Below are positions 1 through 12,799 of a stretch of DNA of 56,613 nt, one piece after another. The position numbers and the translations under genes are program-made. How positions within the stretch are numbered: the first letter of the stretch is position 1; every line of letters starts with the position of its first letter. Source of the stretch: Phaeoceros laevis (Eukaryota > Anthocerotophyta > Anthocerotopsida > Notothyladales); contig JBNGIQ010009361.1 of the NCBI GenBank assembly GCA_049999765.1, positions 262,334 through 318,946 on the forward strand, read 5' to 3'. A model generated the notes under the pieces. The model was not told the origin of the DNA. It saw only the letters and a program-made list of their open reading frames with translations, and did no database searches.

Positions 1-3000
1 TGCTTTGTCCATGTCTTCCGGAGAAACATGGGTGACATGAATGTTCTTCATCCGGGACAAGAAGGAAGAACCAGACACAGAGGCAGAACTGCTGTAACCG
101 GTGTCACCATTCCAAACCGCATAACCACTACCTGCCTGCTGTAGATCCACATATCCAGCCACTGCAGAAGATTCCTGTTGCAAATCTAGAATCAACCGTG
201 GTTGTTGGTCATCTGTGAGTTCACTTTGCGGTTTTTCTGGGCGTGCGGGGGTAATCGCTGACAAGGCCGTGCACAGGGCTCGGCACCATGACATTGCTGC
301 ATGTCGGCAAACTTGCAGACAGTTAGCACCAGCCAACTTTGGACTCTTGAATCGCTTTCTTATTCTCTCGTTCACTGCCTCAAGGCCCTCCACATTGTTG
401 CTGGTTTCGAGATAAGAAAAATAATCGTGGATGTAGCTGTCACAAGCAGTGAAACATGTGAGGCAAGAAAACAACAGGCTTTGTCGTAGCAAGTCTTGAT
501 TTTTAGGACTGCAGCACAGGACTGCAGCACATTTTTAGAACATGCCACTTAAAAGAAGGGCAGGACACTCTTGCATGAGGACAATTAACAGTAAGAAAGC
601 ATACCTGTAAAACGAAGCTTCTGGGGCTTGCGGAGTACCTTGAACCCTCCCTTCGCTTGTGTTCTGCGCCACAGCATCCCAAGAGGTCCCATGGTCTAGA
701 AAAACATTGAACATTTTGTCCAGCAACGAGTGAACGGTGTTAAGACTTGAAGATTGTGTCCTTGCAATATTGATTGCTGTGGCCAAGGCACGTATGTAGT
801 GGGCCAAAGCCATGTGGGATATATCCTCCAAGCAGATTGAGAACTGCACAACACATCAGTCAAACCATCCAAGAAAGCGGTCAGAACAGACTTCCAACGA
901 AAAGGTCCGGACCATGAGGCATGACATGATAACCGTACAGGTGAGTTGCTTAGATTGAGGTCAAGTGTACCTTCTTATCTGCTCTGAGAGCAATATGTGC
1001 CCGTTCCAAGGTGCCGATGTCTCCTGTTCGTTCGCAAAGGCTTAGGTACAGTAACAAGTATTTTCGGACACATGTAATAAACTTCCTTGAGCTTTCTTGC
1101 ATGGCCAGCTCCAACACAATCTTTCCACCACTTCCACTCACAGCTTTCCGCCTGTACAAACCACAGTTCTTTCTATCAACAGTTGTTTCTCCAACCTGTC
1201 TAGTGAGACGAAATGCCATCACGAGCCAGACAAGTTATGCTGATTGTGTTATCTGGAGACGCCATTGCATTGACATAGCCGTAAAAAAGTGCTTAACATA
1301 GGTGCAGTCAGCTTATGAGTACATACTGCTCCAAGAAAAATGTGATCTCACTCAGTAATTCCAAACATAAACCTTCCCTGACATTCGATGCAAATTTCAA
1401 AATGTAACCAGAGCAACAAAACTAGACATATAATCACTACAATCATCAAGCAAAGTTGCACTAATACAGCGTGCTGGTTGGTGCTTGCCCAAGTTCTACC
1501 AGGCTTCTCAAACTATCCCCGGCATAACAAGCAACAAAAAAACGTAACCAGGCTACAGAAACATGGCTGACTGTTTTCTCACAGAAACTGAAAATGAAAA
1601 CAAGCTGAGGGAACACAATTGTAGTAGTTTTCGCTTCTGTGCTGGGCAGTTCTGTGCCTATCATGCCATTAAGGAAAAACGATGAAACAGAATGACCACC
1701 TGACAAAGTAATTGCCTGACAGCAACCACTCAAGGTAGAGGGTTACACTATATGCGGAACAGCAGCAGTAAAACGGAGCTGTATCTGATCTTGTTAGAGC
1801 CTTCGGAGGTTGCCCGATGTTGTCACTACTCATAGGCCCAAAGAAGAGGATAAGGTCGCAGAAGGCAATGCATTTCAGAAAAAGCCATCAAAACATGATT
1901 GATTGGTGCAGAAGCCTTCAAAGAATAACGACAAACCTGTTCTTTCTTGAAGAGTCATCAATCTCCCACATATAAATGATAAAAGGTGAGCGATGGGACT
2001 TGAAACAGAAAGAGATCTCTTCCTTTGCCCGCTCAATGTCTTCATCTCTACCTAAATGGTTGAACCCTTGGGCGATACGATAACGAGCTTTATGGAAATG
2101 TTTGAGATCACCATCAATGCAGAGCTGGAGAGCTGCAACACAGTCATCAAATAGGACTTTCCAGGCTTTGCCCAGGTTCTCTTGTGATACCATGGCTAGT
2201 CTGTGGCAAGTATCCGAGTCGATACTAATCTCTTCTTCTTGGCCGTTCCGTACTGCTGCATCTCCAGCATGATCAGCATGCTGGAGTCCAAAATACTTGG
2301 ACACCTTTTCGCTTGTGCTTGGCAAATAACAATACTTAGACAATATCTGCTTGCCAAAACGATGGGGATTCAGTATTCATGTTCTGTCATTTGAACACAC
2401 ACTCAAGAAGCATTGGGAACTTACCTGCAGACATTTGGTGTCTTCAAGGTTTTTCTTGCACAGTAGTTTTAATCGTGATGCATGCAGCCTGTAGAAGGTG
2501 TCTACAGCACTAGGATTCATTTTGACTGCCTTAGCAAAGCAGGACAAAGATTCTGTATAGGGCTTGTCCATCTTCTGAGCAAGCTTCCCTAGGTAGAAAA
2601 GATGTGTCCAATCAGGCCTGCAAAATCCAGTTTTTGCACATCAGATAGGAAAGAAACCTGAATTCAGGTAGAACAGTGACACTTTTTGACAAAACAAGAG
2701 CGCTTCTCAAACAAAGAGAAACAAACCAGGGAGGCTACACAAACCTGTAAGACAGAGCTCTCTCGAATAGGAGTGCTGACTTCTCACAAACATAGAACCA
2801 GGACTCATCTCTGCTAGGGAGATGCTGCATTTGATCATATGATGGGGCGACATTCTGCAGCGTGTCGAAATACACAAGTGCAAGCAGCCCATACACCTCA
2901 CTCTGTAAGAAAACAGGATCCACAGTGTTACCAACTAAATTGCTGGCCACAAGCATCTCTTGTCATCATCTGCCCAATGTTCTTATAACTGGTTAAATTT

Positions 3001-6000
3001 TCCTTACGACATAACCTGGTTGATAAATCTAGAACCAGGCTGATGCAGTCAGATTTTGAAACCTAAATAAAGCCTTCCTTCCAGGAAAGCATGTGCACTC
3101 TTGCAGCCAAAATGGACACATCTCATTTCTGGATCACCTCAACTAGTCACAGAATCGAACAAATGAGCGTCATGCAGGCCAGTCCATGCAGGCAAGGACA
3201 CACGTATCTGAGACAGAAGATCTATTTGCACCAAGTCAGACCCTTGCTATGAAATAACACCAAATAGAGAACCTGCTGTTCTGGAGTACTTGCTAGAGCA
3301 AGGCTCATCAAGAAGCACCGGCGACTTCGTCTGCGACTGGCCTGCACTCTTTTGGCATAGATGCTTTTTCTCCTCCAAGACGCGGCACTGACCTTTTTGC
3401 TGCCATCATTAAGTAAAAGGTCGACATCCTGCTCACAAAAACCCATTGACCATAACATCATTATTGGCCGAGTCCCTTAACATCAGCATGCAGAAGTCGC
3501 ATACAGGAGAAATACACACCTCATCATACACATGTGCTAGCCTGTGCCAGCTCTCAAACCGTGCTGGATTGTATATTAAATCATACTTCACAAGATTTGA
3601 GTTTTGGTGGATAAACTCCTCCCCCTCTTTTGTAAGTATGTAGCCTACCGACTTGTCACTGGCACTCATGTCTTCGATTTGTGCAAGGAGGTAATACAAG
3701 TTTTCATACACCTCAATATAGGGGTCACTGATTGATGCATTTTCTTCAGTGTTTCGTGTTCCAGATTCAGACCCCATTGCACTTCCATCAGTCGACGCAG
3801 TAAGTGCTACAGTCTGCCTCGACCTTGCACTTACAAGAGACCTGGAATCCATACCATCCGTTTCGCCCATACGTACTTCCACCACGATTTGGCACTCTGG
3901 ATTTGTTTGTGCAACTTGTCTGCCATATGCAGTGTCCAAAATATCATTGGCTGTCCTCCCATTCAATATCATGTTATACAGTTTGCTCTCATCAAATGTT
4001 GGATCGTCCAGAAACAAGTCAACCGGGTTTGTTGCCAGCACTTCAAAAGGAGGTTGCGGAAACTGTGCCCAAACTGCCCGCAAAACCTTCTTCAGCTTCT
4101 GAAGCCTAAATCGCTGCACAAGTTCCACAGCAAGTTAGCAGGTCATCAGTCGGATTTAAAATCCAGAAAATCAGGGCCAAACAGGGACCTGCAAAACATG
4201 GGTGTCATGTTGCAATGCTTTAAATTCAATATATACGCTAGGATCACAAATAAAATAACCCACAGGTACAGCGTTTCAATGGGATCAAGAGGATACCGAG
4301 CACGACTTCACATAAGGCAAAATGTACTGGAGAACTCCTGCACACTGGTCTTTTGTTTGATAATCTCCTCTATTTGTGTTCTTGTGCTCAGCAATGCCCT
4401 CTGGACTTGTGATCTCAGGGCCACCCCTTAGATTAAGTCCATAGAGGCAAAAAAAGCTTTGATCAAGGGCATAGTCAATTGCTGCTTCTAGGTTTCCTCT
4501 CTCTTGAAAGCTCAAACCACTAGCCTCCGTTGCTGCAAGAGCATTTGTTTCCTCTGTTCGCAGTGCACTAGAACTTTCCTCCATAGTGGCCACATCTCCA
4601 CTTCCATCTGCCTCAGTGACCGAATGATGCTCAGACGTGGCATTTGTTTCTGATTTGTCGAGCATGTCCTTCGGGTCCGTCAGCACATCTTTGTTTTGCA
4701 TCATCCCGTTACAAAGCAGCTTCATTCTTAGATCCAAAGCTCCAAGATGCTTGATAGCCATATTTAAAAAAGCTCCCTCACCACCTTCACAATGTTTACT
4801 GGCACAACAGAGTCCATGCTCAGCCAGTATATTATGGACAGTCACCAATAGGGACACCTGCAGCAAGAGAAGAGGAGCTGTGAAAATTCGTGATGCAATA
4901 TTCAGACTATGAACAACAACTCTCAGCTGATGTAAGCTGTACCTGCTGACTGATTGTTGACTCTGTATGTAAGTATGTCAGCCTGCAGAAAGCAACAGCT
5001 GCATCCACAAGACAAACACCATCGAAGCGATCACCTTGGATTGCATCTGAACAACCAACAGACTGCCTTTGCCAGATGGAATCAACATTTTGGCCCATGA
5101 CTGCCAGCAGCAGCTCTTGGAGGCCGTAAAGCAATTTTGGGGGTACACCCACAGGAACCTGCATGCAGTAGAGCCTCTATCAAAATTCTGTTGCTTGTAC
5201 TCACATACACAAGGTGCCACCTACATAGGTCCTTACCAATAGCCCTGATTCCACCATCTCCCTGATGCGGACAGCACATCTTGAGATGGATTTCACCTCT
5301 TCAGCAATCAATCTTGAACGTTCTGTATTTCCACCTGCCGGTCCATCCACATGTACCGTAGAACCCGAAGCTCCTGACGTGAGACCAAAACCTTCCTCCC
5401 AGCCACCATCATCTGAACCTACCACAAGCATTTCTAACCTCCTTTCATGACACTGCAAAGCAACAACCCGGTTTTCCGGTCTTACTTGACCACAGGCAGA
5501 GAGCACCAGAATCAAGCCCGCCTGCTCATGCGAAGAGGCAACTTCACGGACACTGCATCCACTGCTTGGCATGTTTTTCCCATGGCTGTGGTCTGTGGCT
5601 GCCGAGGGGAACAAAACAGGACAGAGTGTCTCAATCACTTCCTGGAAATGACCCGACTCGTATGCCTTAGTAGCAGAGTTCCGGATGAGGTTCACGATTT
5701 CCAACCCTCCAAGCTTTTTCTGCACTTTGGAGGCAGTAATAACATTATCTGATCGGCAGTGCCATAAAGCAACAGAAGGGACAGCACCATCCCTCTGTTC
5801 CACTGCCTCGAGGACATTCTTACATGTCCTCAGATGCTTTATACCCTGTTGTTGATTACCAGAAAGAATTTGTATCCTGCCATTCAACCAGTGGTATCGA
5901 GTCCGAATAGACCAATCTTCCTCTTTAGTCAAGCCAGGTGCAGAAGGAAGTCCTGCACCAGAACTCTCAGCTGCATGGCTCTGTACAATCCCTTCCTTAG

Positions 6001-8437
6001 AAGTGAAGTTTTCGTGGGAGTTCGGATCTTGCCTAGCATTTCTGTGGTCCGAATCTGTGTCTACAACACGAGATTGTGTGGAGAGTACTATTTCCGATGC
6101 CACACACTGCAACACATCATACTGATGATGCCTCGCGTCCTCCAGAATTTGCTTCATAGCACTCTCACTGGTAGCAGTAGATGCTGCATCAACATAAAGT
6201 TCAGCGAGAAACAGACTACAGCCCACACTTCTCCTCCAAGTTGACGATTGTCGAAGCAACTTTTCCAGTTGCAAAAGCGGTGAGTAGTCCTTCACATAAA
6301 TGAATGGGGGAGAAGCCAATTTTTCCAGTAATCTATTACCCATAGCAAAAACACCACTATTACCAGCCAAATCGTCGAGAAACTTCTGAACTTCGACTTT
6401 CTCCTCTTCAAATGAGAGAGGCTGTAAGGATGGGGTCTCTGTCATGTCACAGCACATTGTGTCTTCCTTGAGATTTTCTCCATCTGGGGCAGGTCGAATG
6501 AGGAAAGGCTCAAGCAAGAGCCTAAGGTCTTTTGAGTGCTTTCCATGTTTCTGTTCACCCTTGGCGTGTCCAACTGTGGAGCCTGTACGAAGCCGCTCAA
6601 TTCGAGAACTGCGTCGTTCATGAGACAAATCTTGATAGATTTCTGTCTCCTTGCATACAGTGTTCTCTGAATCAACCACTGCATCTCCCACCTTTTTTTG
6701 GTCACCTTCGGCATCAGCTGCAGCTGGAGGGTCAGCAACTCCAGCATCAGATGCACATGCCACACTGCATGATGGTGCTGCTTCTGATGAATGCTGCAAC
6801 TCATCAACAGCATTCAGTGCTGGACTTTTGCCGTTGACCTCCAAAACCATCTCCTCTTGAAACTCATCAGACCTTTTCATCTCTTCCGCCTGAAGTGTGG
6901 AGTTCTGGACTGAAAACTTGACATGAGCATTTGCTAGTTGAATGCTGCTTGTGATATTCTGTCCTACCGGTAAAGACTCCTTGTCACGAAGAGGATGTGC
7001 GACTGTAACTCCATTCTCTTGCAAGATACTTCTGAGGGCACTTGCAAGGCTCACCCAAGAGGCCCCACTAATCTCTACATCTACAGTCAGCAGCCGCTGC
7101 TTCTTCTGGCTACAATCACTCTCTACATTCTCCAAGTTCCTCTTCTTCGGAAATGACAGAGTCTGGTGTTTTGGCTCCAGCAGGTCGACACCACGTGGTG
7201 TCAGCCCCAATGGGTTTTTCCACCACTCCACTGCTTGGATAGTGTTAGAGTTTATACGACCTTCAATCACATCATTGACATAGCGAGCCCTTGGATGGGA
7301 TGGTGAGAAGGCCAGCAACCTATTTGCCATGGAACAGCAGGCGAGCTCATCACCAATAGCGATTAGCACCTCTATAAGTTTCTCCATACAAAGCCCTGCA
7401 TCAAAACAGTGCGTTGAGAGTCTCATAAGCCAATACACTGCTGTAATATCTATGATCACTTGTCTGTGAATCCGAACTGTTCACCTCCTACTGATGACAG
7501 AGGGCATTGCAGGACGTCCTACTTTCAAAAGGGAATCACCTAAGAACTTTGCAGAATGATGAAAGCTCGAGCTTACAGTTACGGGGACTGCAGTACAGTC
7601 CCTGCTCAAAGGCCCTGCGTGCAATGAAGAACCTGCCAAGTGAGACAGCAAGTGTCCCAAGTCGATTCCAAATGCCGACATCTCTCTCATCCATTTCCAC
7701 GGCCTGCAGGTAACAATTCAATGCCTCTCCATGATGATCAGATCCGAGCTTGGTCAAAGCTTCCGCCAAGTTTTTTAAAGCTGAAAACCTGCAGTCAATA
7801 ATCTGGAGCAATCAGGGACAATTTTGAGATGAACCGTCGAGATTGCTACTGTCGAACTAAGCTCCTGTCCAGAGCCAGTAAGGCAAACATCAAGAACCTA
7901 AGCAGATAGGAATTCACAGAACTCATCAAACACCTGAGGTGCAGCATTGGACTGGCACTAGAGGTACTCTCCCCCTGAAAAACACACAAACCACATGTCA
8001 GGATACCGACCGTTCATCTTTTTCAAGGAAACACCACACAGCCTTCGGTTATCACCTGGGCCCTGAGCAGCAAGGGATTCTGCAATATTGACTGCAGAAG
8101 ATCCCTTGCACTCTCCAATTGCCCCGCATGCAGTTTGATAAGGGCATCTTCATACATCTCAGAAAGGTGGAATTCCTGGAGAGAAGTCGGCGTCAGTTGC
8201 AGACGTACATGTTTTGCTTATGCCAAATTTCCGTACTACAGAATTAAGCACGCAGTCGAGGAACCACACCTGAGCTTCTTTCGTCGGTGCTTGGAATTGA
8301 ATGTCATCATCGCTGGAGTCCCCGTCATTAATTGCTGCGAACGTAAACTGGACAACGACAATGGCCACAGTCAGAATCGAGCTAAGTCAGCAAGGAGGAC
8401 TCGGTGACTGAAAGCTCCTAAATAGGATACGTACCAT
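1..8437 (-). CDS. CABIN1: CABIN1-like TPR protein (calcineurin-binding protein cabin-1 homologue), 3' end beyond the window
   Basis: Large multi-exon gene of the plant CABIN1 family. The human relative is a subunit of the HIRA histone H3.3 chaperone complex, so a nuclear chromatin role is inferred from family. Checked exons: 8437-8435 (ATG only), 8347-8270, 8175-8056, 7974-7934, 7788-7577, 7395-5237, 5158-4943, 4857-4297 and 4113-3520, all phase-consistent; roughly eight more run to the left edge, where the frame is still open. The N-terminus reads [11 protein letters not shown] after splicing. TPR-like segments follow (for example [16 protein letters not shown]), then a long low-complexity middle, then conserved blocks such as [41 protein letters not shown] and ESSRKFITC, in the order I remember from the Arabidopsis protein. 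Only the C-terminal end is missing. The initiator Met alone forms the coding part of exon 1. Identification is firm; exon borders left of 3520 are approximate. Confidence 0.93.
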
Positions 8438-9340
8438 GTTGACGCAGGTGCACCCCGCCAATCAAGCCTAGAGAATCTTAGACAGAACTCGCAAATGTTT
8501 TTTAGGGTGACAGCTATGAGGGCGATTGCCCTGGAGACTGTGGAATGCGCCAGAGAATGGATACAAGACTTTCTCCTTCCTAAGCAGGCTCTTGTCGGAT
8601 CGATAGGTCAAATTTGCCAAAAATCTCCCCTCCTGAAGAACTTGGCGCCCGTTGTCGGATACTGTGCCAATTTCTTGCACCAGGAGTTCCTCCTTAAGGC
8701 ACGCCATCCGGCTGCGCAAGGGCGCCAACACAGCTGCATCGGTAGACACGAGCACCCAAGGGCACGCACACACCACTCGCAACGATCGGTAGTACAAAAG
8801 CCGGACAGCAAGCACTATGTCGTACTGCACCTATTGTCGCGACCACGCAGCTTTGCGTAGTAGCGATGGCAGGGGCTGCATTTCACTCCATTAGAAGGCA
8901 GGTAAACCCGATTTATTACTCCAATGCAAACGAAAAGTTTAATTAGTACTGTACCTTGTGTACCCCGCTTTAGCTTGTCAAACCGCTCACGCCCTCGACC
9001 TCAACTCTAAAAGGGGTTCAGTTCGCCTGAAGGGTGAACTTCACCCTACTCCGAGATCCCCAGTGACAGTGACCCCAGGGCCCAGGGCGAGGAGTTGTAC
9101 AGTCACCTTTCATTGTTGCAGCGTGGTCTTTACACCAAGCACGACAAATACACCCCCCTCAATGTGACACTCCGCTAAACAAGCTCTTAACAAAATTGTG
9201 TACTTGGAGTTCATACGTTCATACTCTTTTTCCTAGCATCGGGATCGAAGAACATCAGCTGCACCTGGGTAGTCTTGCTTCTCGTTGCACTGTGCAAATT
9301 TCCACGGTCGAAGCTGGCCAACTGTCTGGGATTTGAGAAG
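8438..9340. promoter_or_regulatory. Divergent intergenic region between CABIN1-like gene and ATG6
   Basis: About 900 bp separate the start codons of two head-to-head genes, so both promoters and 5' UTRs must lie here. Open frames exist on both strands (about 8468-8860), but neither resembles a known protein and they mirror each other, so I treat them as noise. A perfect hyphenated palindrome (AGGGTGAA, one base, TTCACCCT) sits at 9031-9047 in the half nearer ATG6. No convincing TATA box was seen. Confidence 0.5.
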
Positions 9341-11808
9341 ATGGGATTGGATCAGAATGTTCCAAGATGGCTGTGTCAGATCTGTAGGCATCCTTTCGTA
9401 GTCGTGGGGGCTGATCCATTCGTTGAGAGGTTTGCAGGAGACGCGTCCCGAGCAGGTGAGGACAAGTTTGCAATCCCTGCTTGCTTTTCTCTTCTTCGGA
9501 ATAGATCGTGTGACGTTATTTAGATCGTTGTGTTGCAGGTCAGCAAGCTTCTGTCCATGGCGGGGGAAGTGTCTTCGCAGGCAGCCGGATGGATCATTCC
9601 TACGTCGTCTTGCCCAAGCAGGGCAGGCAAGCCGCAGGGTTTCCTCCCCCTCGGCCTCGCACTGGAATTCCATATCCCATGCCTGGCTCTGCTGCCAGCA
9701 CTCAGCCCCCGCAGCAACCAGCTCTTCCGGGTGATAGGGAGGGTCCTGTTGGGAGAGCGATGGACGGATCATTTGTGGTTCTCCCTTCAGCAGCTGCTTC
9801 TATGTATAGAGTAGAGACGCCCTCTGATGGAGGCGCAGGCCATCATGGGGCTCAACACACAAACAATGCAAGCTTCAACGCTACAGTGAACGTTCTAAAT
9901 CGCGTTTTTGACATTGCATCTGCGCAGACACAGGTTGCCCTTTGGAAATTTTTGCACCTTGTGAGTTCCTTCTTATCGACGGGAAAGAAAGGTAATGATG
10001 GAATTATTGACAGGTAGAGCAACCTTTGTGTCTAGAGTGCATGCGGGCGTTGTCTGAGGAGCTAGACAAACAAGTGGATGAAGTCACCAAGGACATCAAA
10101 GCGTATGAAGGATGCCTTGAGCGCCTGAGGAAGGAGCCTCATGAGGCCCTTAGTGAAGAGGAGTTTACTCGGGATAAGGAGCAGGTAAGGGCAGGTAGGC
10201 AGGGTTTTGATACCAGGGTATGTCTTACAGACACGCACTGACTGCGAGATGCTTTCACCCAGGTAGAGGAGGAAGAACGGCAGCTCGTAGCAGAAATCCT
10301 AGCAGTTGAGGCAGAAACAGAAGGTGTGCGTGCTCAGTTGAGAAAGGTTGAACAGAAAACGAAGGAGTTTGAGGCGTTGGAGGAAAGGTTTGTGTCTCAC
10401 CTGTTCAATCCAGGTTCATTTTATGAGGGCCAGTATTATGCAGCTGACCCCTGTAGTTCCTCACCTCAGGTTTTGGCATGATACAAACAACTTCAAATTC
10501 GAGCTTAGGGCACATCAGGTTCCAACCTAAAACGCATTGAAGGTCTTTGGTGTTGACATTGCAAGGCTGCTTTCAAGGTTCTAACTGTTGCTGCTTTTGA
10601 ATATGTCCAGGATGCCAGAGACGCTGTTCTGGCAAAAATTGAGGTTGCTCATGCGCAGGTGGAGATGCTGAAGCGCACCAATGTCCTGAATGATGCATTT
10701 TTTATATGGCACGATGGAGAGTTTGGCACGATCAACAACTTTAGGCTCGGACGCCTCCCAAATGTTCCAGTTCAGTCCTTCTACCCCATGGATTGTTTGC
10801 TGCTATTGTTGTTGCATCTTTGCAGTTTGAGCAGATCTTGAGAACTCAAGTTCATTTCGTGCAGGTGGAATGGGATGAAATCAATGCTGCTTGGGGGCAG
10901 GCGTGCCTGCTTCTGTACACCATGGCGCAATTCTGTCATGTGAACTTCGCGTATCCTTCTGATTCTGGAACGCTACTAGTTTCCGCCCTTCTATGTCTGT
11001 TCAAATGCTGCTCAGTGCCAGTGTCTGACTTGACTCTGTGCTTAGATATCGAATCATGCCACTGGGGAGCTACCCTCGCATAGCAGATAACAAAAATACC
11101 TACGAGCTGTATGAATTCAACATCCTAATGTTGGCAATCTGACTAGCAATTGTTTACATAGGCATCTGGACCATCACCCACTGTCTGTGCATGTGCAGGT
11201 TTGGACCTGTCAACCTGTTCTGGAGCACTCGGTATGACAAAGCAATGATATTCTTTCTTGCTTGCCTCAAAGAGTTTGCTGATTTCGCAAACTCCAAAGA
11301 CAAGGAAGCGAAGATCCCTGAAGACAAGTGCTTTAAGCTGCCGTACAAGTAAGTACATCCATCACTACTTGAAAGATCTGGGCAGAAACTGCTGTAGGTG
11401 CCTTGATACCTTCGTGATCCATCCCAGCATAACCAGAACTTGCCAAGACATGGCACGTATCTGTCATCACCCTATCATACATTACTATTCCCCTCCCGGC
11501 TGCATATCTGTAAGTTATGGGTTTCAAAGAGAAGTGTAACGAGCTCTTGTGCTATTCTCAGAATCGAAAATGACAAGGTGGAAGGCTTAACTATCACGCA
11601 GAGTTTTAACCGCCAAGAGAAATGGACAAAGGCTTTGAAGTACACTTTGTGTGATCTTAAGTGGGCTCTGTACTGGCTTATTGGTCACATGGGGGGTGTA
11701 AGCTCATCACCGGGTGCATCTCTGATCCAAAATCCTAACACCTTGAATGCACCTCCCAAGGCCAGAACCACCAAGCCAGAGCTGAAACCTCATGTAGTAA
11801 CGAGCTGA
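9341..11808 (+). CDS. ATG6: Beclin-1/ATG6, autophagy and class III PI3-kinase complex subunit
   Basis: ATG6/Beclin-1 scaffolds the VPS34-VPS15 phosphatidylinositol 3-kinase complex in autophagosome formation and vacuolar sorting. Ten exons, all GT-AG and in phase: 9341-9455, 9539-9933, 10014-10184, 10263-10387, 10470-10518, 10611-10769, 10865-10950, 11046-11108, 11199-11348, 11562-11808. They encode 519 residues, the usual plant length. Visible landmarks: an N-terminal CxxC segment ([10 protein letters not shown]), two VVLP motifs, the conserved [13 protein letters not shown] segment opening a charged coiled coil, then the evolutionarily conserved BARA domain with [47 protein letters not shown] and [19 protein letters not shown]. 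The start was chosen because [12 protein letters not shown] fits the plant N-terminus. One oddity is [10 protein letters not shown], where the Arabidopsis protein as I recall it has a proline-containing FPIRNDGEFG. Very secure identification. Confidence 0.97.
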
Positions 11809-12799
11809 GACTTATGTTAGAAGTAAATAAAGGGACCAAATCTGTCATTGATGTGTCAAACAATTTTGTTACTTGTGGCTCGGGACTCTCACCTGACTCA
11901 GCCAACGAAGGCTTGCCGTCTCTTCCCGGGCGCTGAAGTCTAGTTTGTTAGAGTCCAAATTCCACCCCGCCGTGTTGACATCTGCCAACTGTTAGCGCTC
12001 AGAGTTTGTCCACTTGCTTGTCCCCGACACGTATAGATAGGGACTCTGAATATGCGACCTCGCCGCCACTGAAGTTCATTGGCTGGCTCACACTCGACCT
12101 CTTCAAATGGACATGTATGCCAAATCCGGCTACGCGTGTCCTCGGATGATTCCTCTAGCTCCGTTTCTGATGCCGCATTCGGGGCTTGTCAACATGGGGC
12201 TTTTCCTTGCAACTACCAGTCTTTGGTGTCGTTCCTGGTCTTCGACAGCAAAATTGGGCCCTTGGGATTTTTCATGATCACGTACTCTGCAGCATGTGTT
12301 ACTGAGCAGCATTTGTTCCGGTCTCTGTAGCTTGCAAGGATTTCCAACTTGATCGGTTCCGAGGTACTTCTTACAGTTTATTCCAGCTGAATCTGTTCGC
12401 GTTTGAGCTAAAAGTTTGAGGCGTAGCGGCTCAGACGGTCCGCAATTGAGCCGGTTGTACGGGCCCTAGCGCTCATTATGGAAGTAGAAGCTGAAGGAGT
12501 TCCAGAATTCAGCTTGTCGTCGTGAGATTGTTGAGTGCCAAAGTATATACGCCGAGTTAGCTTCTAGGATGTTGGAACTGCTTGGAAGAGTATTCTGCAT
12601 TGTCGACGTAGACTCACCTGTTTTTCAAATTTGAAGGATCTGTACACTCCGGATGTATTTGATCTCTCAGGTGTCAGCTGGAACCATGGAACTACGTGCT
12701 GACATGATAACAACAGCAAGCAGGAGTTCCTGAGCTGCTTCCAAGTAAGGCGGGAGGGGTGCTTGTGTTAGGTCTTCTACCCTTGTTGTCTCCTCTACG
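11809..12799. other. Intergenic stretch between ATG6 and the exporter gene
   Basis: About 1 kb without a supportable gene. An AATAAA-like polyadenylation context (AAGTAAATAAAGGG, about 11821-11834) follows the ATG6 stop. The second half is presumed 5' flank or UTR of the downstream exporter; a 14-codon upstream reading frame begins at the ATG near 12479. I see nothing else here. Confidence 0.5.

Noticed and set aside
8468-8860. About 120-codon frames on both strands in the CABIN1-like/ATG6 gap
   Set aside because: The two frames overlap each other on opposite strands, have no family resemblance, and sit where promoters and UTRs are expected.
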